From positions 992,001 through 1,056,000 of the forward strand of contig JAOWCC010000569.1 in assembly GCA_030867875.1 (NCBI GenBank): a stretch of 64,000 bases of DNA, read 5' to 3'. Below the pieces are notes generated by a model. That model saw only the letters and a list, made by a program, of their open reading frames with translations. It did not search any database and was not told the origin of the DNA. Below are positions 43,515 through 53,133 of the stretch, one piece after another. How positions within the stretch are numbered: the first letter of the stretch is position 1; each line of letters opens with the position of its first letter. A program made the translations under genes and the position numbers. This stretch comes from Actinernus sp. WN-2022 (taxonomy: Eukaryota > Cnidaria > Anthozoa > Actiniaria > Actinernidae).

Positions 43515-43989
43515 ATGAAGCACACCCGTAAATTGACCATGATTCCAGAGCACCTGTATCGGCAGCTCCAAAAACTAGCTCAAGCCCAACAACCGCCCCC
43601 ACCGGAAGCTCAGCAAGATGGTCAAGTTGCAGGAAGACATGGTGGGCACCCTCACCACCCCACACCTTCCGGCCGACCTCAAACACCGGCTGTACCTGGG
43701 TCAACAGCGGCAATTTCAAAAATTAAGAAAACGGATGCAGTCCTCCCCACCGGCAACCACCGCCAACGCCGCCACCACGACCCACCCCACCACGACCCAC
43801 CCCACCACGTGGACCGCTCTCACCGGCCCGGGCAAATATTTTTTTTGGGCCGCAGTTCAGATCAATGAACAACTTTACCATGAGGCCTTGCGCGCCCAAT
43901 CCAAGATGGCGGACAAAGATGGCGGACTTGTGGAAAGGAAATTGTTCTCGGGTGGTGCTAGTAAAATTTTGACAACTGCATTGACGTAA
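43515..43989 (+). pseudogene. Gln/Pro/Thr-rich ORF of the virus-like block
   Basis: Two overlapping frames: 43515-43868 starts MKHTRKLTMIPEHLYRQLQK; 43618-43989 reads MVKLQEDMVGTLTTPHLPAD and later WTALTGPGKYFFWAAVQIN. The helical starts and the Pro/Thr-rich middle suggest one protein split by a frameshift near 43620. No domain is recognised. An AAGATGGCGGACAAAGATGG tract at its end (43909) looks like host-type promoter or coding-start sequence and may mark a boundary. Confidence 0.45.
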
Positions 43990-44143
43990 TTCAAGAAATC
44001 ACGTGATATTGTCATAATAAAGGGAGGAGTGGGTCAGTAAGAAATAATACGCAGTGGGTGGCTGGCGGCAACTTATAGTTCATGTTTCATTTTCGCGGAA
44101 GATTACAAATTCGGCACCGGCTTTTGCGCGGATCGTGGGATTT

Positions 44144-44892
44144 TCAGTATTCTTTAATACTATTAAACCTGGATTTTTCTAACCGCTGGAGCTGGTCTAC
44201 CACACTCACCGTGATTTTCAGGGACAGGTCCCTCCCCGCCTGTACCCCGATTACCTCGCCAACAGGGTGCTTCCGTTTCTTCGTGGAGACAACCATGAGA
44301 GGTCGATTCTTTTCGTTGCTCACCAGCGTGACAAACCAGGCTGGTAGTACCGGGGGTGGAAGTTGCGTTCTATCGATACCCCACTGGCATACGGACAGCT
44401 GACTCCAGATCCATTGGGGGAGCAGCAACCCTTGAACCAGGTGAACCATCTCCACGATCCACGCGCGAAAAACATGAATCATCAACCGATACGCCTTCTC
44501 ATGCTGTTGTAACGTGGGGAGCTTCGGCAACCAAGCGGGTTTCGCTTCGGGTAGCTTGAATGTCGGACCCTCGTCGTACGTCAGCACAATCATCGTGTCG
44601 TCTGGGATCGGGTCTCCCGTGGCCAATTGGCGGGCCACCTGATAGAACGACTGCTGCTGGGGATGGGAAAGACCCTGCGCTGCACCACCAACCTAGGATA
44701 ATCCCCCGGTGTATCATAAGGGAGATCCACACCATACAGGCCGCGTCCCACAAACTCATACTGCAGCGGGTCGTACACGAGCCCTAATTGGTCTTCTTTC
44801 AAGGTGGACCACAAGTGCGGTTCGGACCATGGGTCGTTCAAGCGCTGTGTCCGCCACCCGATCAAATCAAACTTGGGGTGGGCTTGCATCAA
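44144..44892 (-). pseudogene. Unidentified virus-like gene in two frames
   Basis: 44590-44892 begins MMQAHPKFDLIGWRTQRLND and includes YEFVGRGLYGVDLPYDTPGD. 44144-44638 in another frame includes DTMIVLTYDEGPTFKLPEAK, WLPKLPTLQQHEKAYRLMIH and a basic KKRKHPVG segment. Their overlap at 44590-44720 suggests one protein of about 240 residues with a frameshift there. I do not recognise a capsid or enzyme fold. It is the last gene of the minus-strand group, facing the plus-strand group. Confidence 0.5.
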
Positions 44893-44959
44893 CTGCCAAT
44901 CCGCTTCGAAGGGTTCGGAATACCGCTGGCAATTTTTTATTACACGCTCTCTTTATATT

Positions 44960-45085
44960 TTTTACATGAATGGCTTGTCTGGGGCCTTCTCCCTATACGG
45001 ACATGCCCGGTTCCTTCACTCAATGGCTTAGTCCGGGTCCTTCTCCCTACCCGGACATGTCCGGTTCCTTCTCGATCAGCAGGCA
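44960..45085. repeat. Short CGGACATG(C/T)CCGGTTCCTTC repeats upstream of the 44.9-kb gene
   Basis: CGGACATGCCCGGTTCCTTC and CGGACATGTCCGGTTCCTTC recur about 55 bp apart, each preceded by GG(C/T)CCTTCTCCCTA; part of the phrase also precedes them. CGGACATGTCCG is palindromic. Their position between two genes suggests a regulatory or packaging-type signal, but it may be a simple duplication. Confidence 0.6.
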
Positions 45086-45140
45086 TAGAATATCGAGCCG
45101 CGTCACCTCCGGCCGCTCATAGCCCAGGTGCATACGTCCT

Positions 45141-45632
45141 TCAGTGCCGGTTCCACCAAACCGTCCGGACCCAATGTTCGTTCAGATACGGCCGTGCCCC
45201 GTGCTCCCACCACGCCCACAGCTTTGACTCCTCCACCCAAGGCATCACCTTGAGGTAGCGCTTGCGCATCGCTGCAAACACGCTCGCCCACGAGACCTCC
45301 TCGTGCATGGCGCTCGACACCAACTCCACGTGGTCCTGCCCGTCCAGCGTCAGGCACGTGTGATGGTCTTGCGACCGGTCGTCTACCTCGCAGCCTTCGC
45401 ACTTGCGGTGCATCGAATCGACCACCGCCCCCATCAGCGCCTGAACACATTCCACCTGGTACTGCTGTAGGATACATTGCCCCACCGCGTCGCACATACC
45501 GCTCTCGGACCGGTCCAGGTACCCCATAGGAAACGCCCCGGCGTAGTAACGGCGCCAAGGGCAGTTGAGGGAAGCACATGTCGGGTCTGTACACCACGCG
45601 GCCTTTCTTTCTCCTTCTTTACTTGCCGACAT
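45141..45632 (-). CDS. Cys/His-motif protein A of the virus-like block
   Basis: A 163-codon frame with an ATG and a normal stop. Near the N-terminus is WCTDPTCASLNCPWRRYY. In the centre is RKCEGCEVDDRSQDHHTCL, a CxxC...HxxC cluster likely to bind zinc, with a helical C-terminal half. The neighbouring gene 45692-46471 carries RQCSACWIDRSAHHTCR at the equivalent place, so the two look like tandem paralogues. Similar CxxC...HxxC proteins, to my recollection, occur in adintovirus-like sequences. The function is unknown. Intact in frame, unlike most of this block. Confidence 0.6.
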   Translation of the reverse strand: MSASKEGERKAAWCTDPTCASLNCPWRRYYAGAFPMGYLDRSESGMCDAVGQCILQQYQVECVQALMGAVVDSMHRKCEGCEVDDRSQDHHTCLTLDGQDHVELVSSAMHEEVSWASVFAAMRKRYLKVMPWVEESKLWAWWEHGARPYLNEHWVRTVWWNRH

Positions 45633-45691
45633 GTCTGTGAATAAAAAATGTTTTCACCGTCCATGTTTTTTTATAGAGTTTTTTGTTTCTT

Positions 45692-46471
45692 TCAGTGCTT
45701 TGCGGTCACGCGCGTCATCCGGCGCCACTGCTCGGTACAAACACGGGTCCGGACTTGATAGCAACGCAATGCCATGCGCTTCCATCCAACCCCGGTCAAC
45801 CCCGCCCGCGTGCACCATAACCGCAGCCGCGAGGTGTACTGGGGTAGGGGGTCCCCTTCCCTTGTGAAAAATTGATGCGCCCGTCGTAAATACAGCACGT
45901 GGTACGCCGCCGTCAACCCATGCCGCAGTATGTTCTGTTGAGCCTGTGCATACCCCCGCTGTATGAAGCCATTCACAGTCCAGATCCGGCACGTGTGGTG
46001 AGCGCTCCGGTCGATCCAGCACGCCGAGCACTGGCGCACGGTCAAGTCCAGCAATTCCGTGAACAGCACGTCCGCCAACCCCTCTAGAAAACACCCCTCG
46101 ATAAAATGCTGCGGGTCTACCGCAGGGCTAGGTTGGAGGGGTCGTGCCACGGTGTCCACGTGAGGTGGCGCCGTCATCACGTACGTGTCGAGCCAATTCA
46201 GCGTCCGAACCGTGCACGCGGCCCGTAGCGGATCTTCCCGTAGGGCCCACACCCAGTCGTACATCCAATAATTCATGTGAGAGTGCCCCAACCGGTACGC
46301 TGTCGTCAGGCACCGCCCTTGCATGGTGCGCTGCACTGTTCTAGAGCGCACGGTGTTAGCAGCGACTTCGGCCGAAGCCAAAAAGCTTTGGCCGGCACCG
46401 CAAAAGGAACCCGGTCCAGCAGCGTCTACCGGGCCTTCCGCTCTCATGCGTCTACTCGCCGGCGCGCGCAC
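45692..46471 (-). CDS. Cys/His-motif protein B of the virus-like block
   Basis: A 259-codon frame; the true start may be the Met at about 46326 or 46274 (MNYWMYDWVWALREDPL), as the first 48 residues look like low-complexity leader. It contains FIEGCFLEGLADVLFTELLD, then RQCSACWIDRSAHHTCRIWT, and a C-terminal half rich in Arg and Trp. The Cys/His cluster matches that of the downstream gene. No stop or shift is visible. It is spaced about 60 bp from that gene, as expected for compact viral-type transcription units. Confidence 0.6.
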   Translation of the reverse strand: MRAPASRRMRAEGPVDAAGPGSFCGAGQSFLASAEVAANTVRSRTVQRTMQGRCLTTAYRLGHSHMNYWMYDWVWALREDPLRAACTVRTLNWLDTYVMTAPPHVDTVARPLQPSPAVDPQHFIEGCFLEGLADVLFTELLDLTVRQCSACWIDRSAHHTCRIWTVNGFIQRGYAQAQQNILRHGLTAAYHVLYLRRAHQFFTREGDPLPQYTSRLRLWCTRAGLTGVGWKRMALRCYQVRTRVCTEQWRRMTRVTAKH

Positions 46472-46633
46472 ACGTCGTCGCCGCGCCCGTCCAAAGAATT
46501 GCTGGACTGGCGGGGTCCCATGTCTTTTGTTTGTTTTTAATGTCCCGCTCCCGACACTGTGTGTTTTTCCCAGACTGCAGTCACGTTATATACATTTTCT
46601 GCCAACATTTTAATTCTATCAATATCATCTTTT

Positions 46634-46804
46634 TTACAAGTCGATCAAGCTTCCGGTGCCTTGGGGTGGGGTTGACTCTTGTTGTGGCTCAACAGCAGGA
46701 TCCCAGTCCGGTACTCGCTCCTGGGACAACTCCAAAATCTCCTCCATCACACCGCTGTACGGCACCACTATGATCCCATTGTGGTAATACAAAATGGCAT
46801 CCAT
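46634..46804 (-). CDS. Small 56-codon ORF in the virus-like block
   Basis: Starts at ATG 46802-46804 with MDAILYYHNGIIVVPYSGVM and ends at a TAA, with an acidic, Gln/Pro-rich tail. It starts two codons after a TGA in the same frame; the upstream sequence in that frame reads EIVLVQEGQQLKS, so it may be the C-terminal part of the preceding protein cut off by a stop. No domain is recognised. Confidence 0.45.
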   Translation of the reverse strand: MDAILYYHNGIIVVPYSGVMEEILELSQERVPDWDPAVEPQQESTPPQGTGSLIDL

Positions 46805-47146
46805 CTCTCAGCTCTTGAGTTGTTGCCCCTCCTGCACCAACACAATTTCCACGCACCCCTCGGTATGTCTGGGGTCAAGCTCACGTCGATGGTCTTGTTG
46901 CGACCCCCCAATTTGCTGATGCGAAATGCGTAGGCGTGTACAGCGTGGCATGGCCCGATTTCACCGAGGCGCTTCTGAGACCCATTGCGTAGCACCAGAT
47001 AATCGTGCAGTAATCTCGCATCCTGGATAAGTGTACGGAGTTCTACCAACTGCTGCTGTCTGTGTGTTTTTTTCGTTGAACCGCTTCAAGGGTCCGGACA
47101 TTTCCACCTTGGCAAAAAACCTTGAAAGACCCTGGCTTCGGGGCAC
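46768..47146 (-). pseudogene. Upstream gene of the minus-strand virus-like group, frame-broken
   Basis: An ATG near 47101 opens MSGPLKRFNEKNTQTAAVGR. In an adjoining frame follow LIQDARLLHDYLVLRNGSQK and HAVHAYAFRISKLGGRNKTI. The frames appear to belong to one protein of over 120 residues with a shift near 47050 and another near 46850. It is first in the minus-strand group. Identity is unknown. Confidence 0.45.
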
Positions 47147-47325
47147 TACCCTTCAGTCGACGCTGGCCCTCGGGCAGAGCGGAGCTCTCGCTCCTTCTCT
47201 TCCTTGGCTTCCGGGTTGCAAGGTCCGGCACTTCCTGCCTCGCCACCCGCCGGACAGGGGCACACGCTCCGCCCCTTTTGTCCCGCGGTCCCGCCCCCAA
47301 CCAGACATTATGAATAATTAAGGGG

Positions 47326-47638
47326 GGATTTGTCGGGTTCGATCTTTTTAGGGTAGGTTTTCTACTTTTATATAAATTAGGCGTAAGTACAAACACAGGA
47401 AAACAAATGATTTCATTTATGGCAATTGACCTTTGGCGAAATCTCCCTGATTTCTTTCTCAAAAAGCATAAAACAGTATTTATTGTCAGGCCAATATTCA
47501 AAATAACTATCTATAATTGCTCAAATTGTTATTTATATTTTCCTAATTAGTAATCTAATTCTCAGTGTTTTTCCAGTAAACTAAACTAGTTTTTAAATTG
47601 CCTTCCCGATTTCCGTTCTCCTATTATAATTGACAAAG
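47326..47638. other. AT-rich junction between the GC-rich block and LINE sequence
   Basis: No gene seen. Base composition returns to the AT-rich background of the window. Confidence 0.5.
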
Positions 47639-47784
47639 CTGGAGGCTAACTCGTGAACTTCACAGTTTATTTAGCCTCCAGGCTCGACTATTACTTAATC
47701 TGTATTGCCCATCACATTGTATATATATATTAGTTATTTTCTTTTTATCGTATACATATGATAAGAGCAATAAAGATTGATTGA
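47639..47784 (+). mobile_element. LINE 3' end with TTGAT tail, plus strand
   Basis: The sequence ends AATAAAGATTGATTGAT, an AATAAA signal and a CR1-like (ATTG) tail pointing to the right, against the minus-strand LINE that follows. Upstream TGGAGGCTAA and TTAGCCTCCA form a hairpin at 47639-47685. This is a short 3' fragment inserted into, or joined to, the RT of the next LINE. Confidence 0.7.
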
Positions 47785-48835
47785 TCCACCTACGAGTATA
47801 AGAATCAAGTCTACGAAGACAATATTGCAACCCAGATTCGGATTCAGATAAAATTACTAAGTCATCAGCATAAAGTGAGCAATTCAACTTCGAATCACCT
47901 AACACCACTGGATCGCATGTTGCACTAAACAAATCAGGAATGTCATTTATAAACATATTAAACAACGTAGGGCTAAGATTACACCCCTGTTTCACCCCAA
48001 TATCTGACTGAAAAAAAGGAGTGACTCCAATTTTACAGAAGAATATATACTAAGAAGAATGTGTACAAACTTTAAACTAGATCCGTACTGAATTAATTTG
48101 AAAAACAACCCCACTCTCCAAACACTGTCGTATGCCTTCCTAAAGTCAATGAAACAAGCAAATAACGGTTTATGATTTGCCTTATAGAAGTCTATCAACG
48201 TTTCCAAAACCAGTACATAATCAGATGTTCTGAAACCTTGCCTAAAACCTATTTGGCACTTATTTAAGAGTTTATTTTCTCTTAAAAAGACATTTAAGCG
48301 AGCATTTAAAATTAACGTAAAAAAATTCCCAAGACAACTGCTAATGCAAATGCCCCTGTAATTACCAGAATCTAACCTACTTCCTGATTTATGGAGAGGT
48401 ACAATAACACCTGCGGACTTATGCGTTTTAATAAGGTTTACTAGTTTCCAAAATTCTTTTCGATTAGTGTCCTCCAAATGCGCGGAAAAACACCACGAGA
48501 CAAAACCACATTAAAAAGTTTGACAAAATAATATCCATAGATACTTTGATGATTTCGTTATTCACTGAGTCAATCGCACTCGCCTTTTTACTTTTAAGCC
48601 TTTTGGATAAATTACAAACGTCTTCAATAGAAATAGGCCCGTCAAGAATGTCACTATTGCTAGTAGCCCAAATTTGAAAATCTTTGACTTTGTTCAAATC
48701 TTTGAAATAGCCATACCATTCTGCCGGGGATACGTCGTTAGAAACACCTGCGGACTTATGCGTTTTAATAAGGTTTACTAGTTTCCAAAATTCTTTTCGA
48801 TTAGTGTCCTCCAAAACACGAATTTTGTCTAGCAT
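47785..48835 (-). pseudogene. LINE reverse transcriptase with a 72-bp internal duplication
   Basis: Finger and palm motifs: VIVPLHKSGSRLDSGNYRGI, LFACFIDFRKAYDSVWRVGL (motif A), MKQGCNLSPTLFNMFINDIP and LNCSLYADDLVILSES (YADD active site). A 72-bp stretch at 48744-48815, coding for DTNRKEFWKLVNLIKTHKSA, occurs again at 48407-48478, where it is inserted between VFPRIWR and VIVPLHK. The insertion breaks the frame (one ORF ends in AFGGH). The protein is also cut at WINQS, where the opposite LINE tail begins. Confidence 0.85.
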
Positions 48836-49165
48836 CTCACTCTGAAACCTTCTTTTCGATCATATAATTAACCGTTTATAGCCGCTTCTATTTATAATAA
48901 ACATCATTTTTGTAGAAGCACAAACTATAATGTTTGTGAATGTATTAACTAAAGATTCAACGTCCGAACTTCCTTCATCTGAAGAGTCAAACAAACTACC
49001 CAACTCGTTATGAACCTCTTCAGAATCAATGCTGTCGGAAAACGCACCTTTTCAATTCATCACTCCACAAAAACGCCATCGGATGCGGCGTTAATTCCAT
49101 TTGATTTTTCAACACACTAGGAACTTCAGCCTTCATAGCGAAAGATAAAAACAATGATGCGAAAA

Positions 49166-49750
49166 TTATGTTACACTAGACACAGAAAAATGGCTTATAA
49201 ACGGAAATAAATTATTAGAAACAATAGCATAATCAACCACACTTGCACCATTGTAAGTCTGGCACGTAAACTGACTGAGGAAATCCCCTTTCGTTCTACC
49301 ATTTAGAGTAATCAAACCATTACCATAACACAACTCAGCTAAATACCTCCCATAAGTATTTATCTGAATATCTCGAGTTTCGCTGCTCAAACGAATCAGC
49401 AAACAATCAATAGCATCCTCCACAGTATCATCCAAACTGCCCATTCCAGCATTGAAATCACCGCACAAAATAATCTCGCCCTTCCTTGCAAAGTTATAAA
49501 TACTTTCCTGAAGAGATTCAAAATGATCATCATCCAGTCTCCTCTCCCTAGGGGAATTTTGGGGTGGAATATAAACGGTGCAAATAAAGGTATCACGTTT
49601 CAAGTGAAAGAACCCTTTTTCTAATTTCCACCAAACAAACTCCTCGCTACTTTCCTTATCAAGAATTTTAACACCTTTTCTCATAGAGGATTTAACCCAA
49701 ATGGTGATTCCACCAGAATTCCTGCGAGATTTTTTTAGCGCTTTCCTGCG
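49166..49750 (-). pseudogene. LINE AP endonuclease domain
   Basis: The frame encodes TFICTVYIPPQNSPRERRLD, GEIILCGDFNAGMGSLDDTV and GASVVDYAIVSNNLFPFISH. GDFNAG and VVDYAIVS are conserved motifs of exo/endonuclease/phosphatase-fold LINE endonucleases, which nick the genomic target for primed reverse transcription. The N-terminal motifs lie partly in another frame upstream (GGITIWVKSS near 49700). The ORF stops at 49166 before the RT frame begins. Confidence 0.82.
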
Positions 49751-50204
49751 CTTTGAAAAGGAATAGAAACCTTAAATACCAAGATCGGGATGACCATAGG
49801 GTAACTAAGTTTCAACTAAAAAAAAAAAGTTTTCGATTTCCGAAAGAAAATCGTCATCATTTAACTTCCCCGAGAGGCCCTCAATATTCCAAGAACAAAA
49901 TATCTTATTGTTTAGCATAACTAGACAATCAGAACTACAGACTGTCCCATATCAGTCAACAAAAGGACAGACAAACGAAACAAAAACTAAACCAAAAGGA
50001 AAGAGAAAATAAAGAAAATGCAAGAAATTCTAATAAGATCGCGAACCACTGAAAGGAAACCCTTCTAAATAGCTGATCTTACTTGATTATTTATAGGTGG
50101 AAAACCAATCTGTGGATTACAAAAAGCTAGCCCCGATAGCGGAGGAGGAAACACTACCCTCTGATGTTGCATTTGGTTATTAGTGTTTGCTTGTAAAAGG
50201 TGAT

Positions 50205-50890
50205 TCATAATTTCCGCAATCCTCTTAACTGAGAGTTAATAGCCGTGATGTCGTTCTTCGTGTCAGTCTCATCCGGAACTCGTTGAACTACCCGGTCATC
50301 ATCTTGGTAATCACGCATTGGGGTCACGCTGTGTCTGGAACCCCCGTTGGAACCTTGCGAACGTGCTTCATGCGAACAGCGATTTATTATGTTCAGCCGC
50401 AAACCAAAAGACAACCTGATGCCTGCGAAAGCAGGAACACCAGTACGTATATTTAAATGCTTAGAATAAAAAAAGAACTGTGTATCACGTAGATTGCTGT
50501 TGTCAATATTTGTGACAGTCGGTAAATCCTTTTATCTGTTCATGCACAGCGGCATTGGTCACAAAAACCGATCTGTCCAAATCATCACACCTTGACGTAA
50601 TACTAGAAATAATAATTTTCTTGCTCGGAAATGTATCCACTGCTGCATTGACCATCTGCACTTGCTGTCGGGTTATTTCTTCTACTGTAGAATGCTCAAC
50701 ACCATTTACACCAGTGTTAATAATTACGCTTCGACGCACCGAAAACCTTGGAGAATTTAAAATGGCAATAGCTTTATCCGTGGTACCACAGGGAATTATT
50801 TTGGCATCACTTTGTGGACAGAGTTTACTTAAGTCCAAAAACTTCCTGTTAGAATCACAAAGAATTACATGATCATAAATGTCGTGCTGA
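50205..50890 (-). pseudogene. LINE ORF1, SGNH-like esterase region
   Basis: The minus-strand frame reads DHVILCDSNRKFLDLSKLCP, where DSN matches the catalytic block I of SGNH hydrolases. It continues with SVIINTGVNGVEHSTVEEIT and KKIIISSITSRCDDLDRSVF. GVN and SSI-type strands fit blocks III and V. A second segment (50205-50414) is basic and low complexity. Esterase-like ORF1 domains of CR1 elements are thought to act on lipids or acetyl groups. Confidence 0.72.
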
Positions 50891-50929
50891 CCAGGGTCAT
50901 TGCGGCGTGACGTTTGAGAATCCTGGCTA

Positions 50930-51180
50930 TCAACCCGCTCGACTGAATTCCGATGAGCTATTCTCCATATCTACCATTCGTTCAACCTGATTTACTGGTG
51001 GTTGCTTGGCATGCATAACAGAATCATTGTTTTCCTGCATTCCAGCACTAGACACAGCTGCCTTACCTTTCTCGCGCTCGCTCTCAAGCATTATAACCCG
51101 ATACTTCAGCTGTTCATTATTTTCCTCCAGATCTCGAATTCTCTTTACTAGAGCACCTTCTGAGAAAGAAAAGGATAACT
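50930..51180 (-). pseudogene. LINE ORF1, coiled-coil N-terminal region
   Basis: The minus-strand frame encodes EGALVKRIRDLEENNEQLKY and RVIMLESEREKGKAA, with heptad-like Leu/Ile spacing typical of LINE ORF1 trimerisation coils. It precedes the SGNH part, as in CR1-type ORF1 proteins. The left-hand end coincides with the start of the YqaJ gene at about 51190. Confidence 0.65.
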
Positions 51181-51190
51181 GCTAGCAAAT

Positions 51191-51736
51191 TTGGAATTGT
51201 TGCACGAAGGAGTCAGTAATTTTGGGAAGTTAGTTCGGCAGATCAACCCCATTCGACATGTAACCACTGCCCCTATGCGAAGGGGAATTGAGCTTGAGCC
51301 AAGGGCAGCCATGATTTATGCCAACTCAGCCAAAGGTGGACGTGGCAACCTTTTCCCTTCAGGGTTGATCATAAATCCAAAATGTCCATGGCTTGGTTGT
51401 AGCCCTGATCGCAAGGTGTATGACCCTGATGCTGCGTATGATGGACATAACCCATTTGGACTGCTGAAAATAAAAGTAGTGAAAGAAGGGCAGAATGACT
51501 TCCAGAATGTCAGGTACTTATCAAAGGATCCAGTCAGCATCAATTTATCTCTGAAGACAACAAATATAGATTATCATCAAGTTCAGTGCCAGCTTGGGCT
51601 TACTGGTTTAGACTGGTGCGATTTAGTTACAATACTGACGATTTATTTGTTTGTTATCAGGATTCCTTTTGATAGTGATTTCTTCCAGCGGGCAAAAGAC
51701 AAGGTGGATGTTTTAAAAAATTATTACTTGAAATGA
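51191..51736 (+). pseudogene. YqaJ-like PD-(D/E)xK exonuclease, copy 1, catalytic Glu replaced
   Basis: The open frame has no ATG at its start, so the 5' end is lost. Motifs: MRRGIELEPRAAMIYANSA, LGCSPDRKVYDP (catalytic Asp) and NPFGLLKIKVVKEG, where the Glu of the ExK motif is Lys, then DYHQVQCQLGLTGLDWCDLV. Copy 2 has EIK at the corresponding place. YqaJ nucleases digest DNA ends and assist recombination. With the Glu lost and the N-terminus missing, this copy should be inactive. Confidence 0.78.
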
Positions 51737-52062
51737 TGTTGAGTTCGATCAACAAGTAAGACTGTACTGCATGTGTGCATGCATGTAACTTAAGTATGTT
51801 TTCACAAAACAAATACTACACAGGACTAGTATACACTTCCAGCTGGTTTTATATTTATATAATAAACTTATTGTACATGTATTTGTAGACTAATTAAAGG
51901 AGCAAATATATGGCTTTGCACCCATCAATTTGTTTCGGTGTTTCTTAAAATTAAAGGACCGTGAAAGTTAGTCAGAATACAAGCTACAGTATACAGCTTG
52001 TTGATAGAGCCCAAGGTTGAAAGGGGTACATCAGAATCAAAAAAGTGAAATTATTTAATCCT

Positions 52063-52810
52063 CTTGATCGCTCTCTCTACATGGCTATTGTCTTTGTTTC
52101 ATGGACTTGTTATTCGGAAAATTGTCCCTGGCTCTGAGTTCAGACCAACCCCATAGCTGTTAAGCAAATTATCAATATCAAAGCCTTTGTCAGCCATTAC
52201 TGAGTCACCAGACTCTAACAAATCCAGAATTCCACTACATCTAGTAATTTCTTTGTCTGAAATTGAGCCTGTGTACAAAGATGAAAGAAATGAGACAGCT
52301 CCATGTGGTGTGATGCCTATCAACCCCTTGAGTGTTGTATTGCTCTTACAAGAAGAATATAACTGAGACTGCAATATCAATGATGTTGGAGTCTGAACAA
52401 ATATTTCTGTGCAGTCTAGTATGACTCTAGTTGTTGGATATAGTGTACGGAAGCTTTCTGGCATGTGCTCTTTAACTTCCACTCTAGATGGCCAGATTGC
52501 CTGGCTCCCTAAAATAAAATAAAATAAATTTGTCCATGTCACAATTTTCCTACTTACAGATGACATTTGAACGCCTTAAACGATGAGCAAGATCCTCCTC
52601 AAACAAACCTAGCTTTAAGCGAACAAGAAACATAAACATCGTCAATAAGCTGCATACTTCTTGCCCCAGGTCTGCTCTCTCTTTATCCAGATGCATAGCA
52701 ATATATCATCCTTTTAGCAGTTGGCTTGACAAATTCATAAAATAGTTTTACGTGTTGATATGTTGGGAAGCCAGTATAAAACTTAATGGAATTGAGTATT
52801 CTCTGTAAAC
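52063..52810 (-). pseudogene. ISL2EU-like DDE transposase, copy 1
   Basis: From the 5' side: FYTGFPTYQHVKLFYEFVKP, then in another frame LTMFMFLVRLKLGLFEEDLA, the helix-turn-helix region. A 47-bp-scale intron follows (CT/GTAAGTAGG donor, TTATTTTAG acceptor, 52511-52557). Then TTRVILDCTEIFVQTPTSL (first Asp), SDKEITRCSGILDLLESGDS and VMADKGFDIDNLL (second Asp). The third residue appears in HVERAIKRIK near 52070 in a shifted frame, with sequence missing before it. The DDE_Tnp_4-type fold is clear, but the copy is frameshifted. Confidence 0.82.
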
Positions 52811-53133
52811 CAAAACTTTCTTCACAGAAGTACTCAAAACTTTTCGGAGGTTCATAGCAATAAAAATTGCAAAAAGGTTTATAGGCACTTTAATGCCAAC
52901 AAGTCTTAAAAATAAAAATACACACAAATTGCGGACCATGGGCATGGGACTGAAAAATCAAACATCAAATTATGACATTAACAGTGACAACAGTCACAGA
53001 TTCTAGTTTTCCGTATAGAATTGCTCTTAACCGAGAAAAGCTTCATGGTCTTTCATGAAGGACGTGAAAACACTTCGGACGAATTTTCAGTGTAAAACAC
53101 AAGTTAAGCTTAACTGGAAAATAGGAATCTTAC

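Larger units (their letters stand above)
42626..47325. mobile_element. GC-rich adintovirus/Polinton-like block (partial)
   Basis: Base composition rises abruptly at about 42626 and falls again near 47325. Inside are densely packed small ORFs on both strands without introns: a plus-strand group (42872-43989) and a minus-strand group (44144-47146). A core-protein-X-like ORF, the compact layout and the Cys/His genes resemble adintoviruses/Polintons. I see no polymerase B, integrase, ATPase, protease or major capsid gene, so only a fragment is present, with several frame breaks. The left border interrupts a transposase-like gene, consistent with insertion. Confidence 0.65.
47785..51180 (-). mobile_element. 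Near-complete CR1-like LINE with coiled-coil/SGNH ORF1
   Basis: On the minus strand: ORF1 (51180-50205) with a coiled coil and SGNH-like esterase region, then AP endonuclease (49684-49166), then RT (48835-47785). Esterase-bearing ORF1 proteins are known from the CR1 group. The 3' end is cut in the RT C-terminal region by an opposite-strand LINE tail. Frames are broken in several places, so the copy is inactive. Confidence 0.82.
51185..52810. mobile_element. ISL2EU-like DNA transposon, copy 1 (partial)
   Basis: A YqaJ-type nuclease gene on the plus strand (51191-51736) converges on a DDE transposase gene on the minus strand (52063-52810). This pair and its orientation repeat at 53780-56379. 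ISL2EU elements are known to encode a transposase of the IS5-like DDE group together with a YqaJ-type nuclease. The 5' part of the nuclease gene is missing where the LINE begins. Confidence 0.72.
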
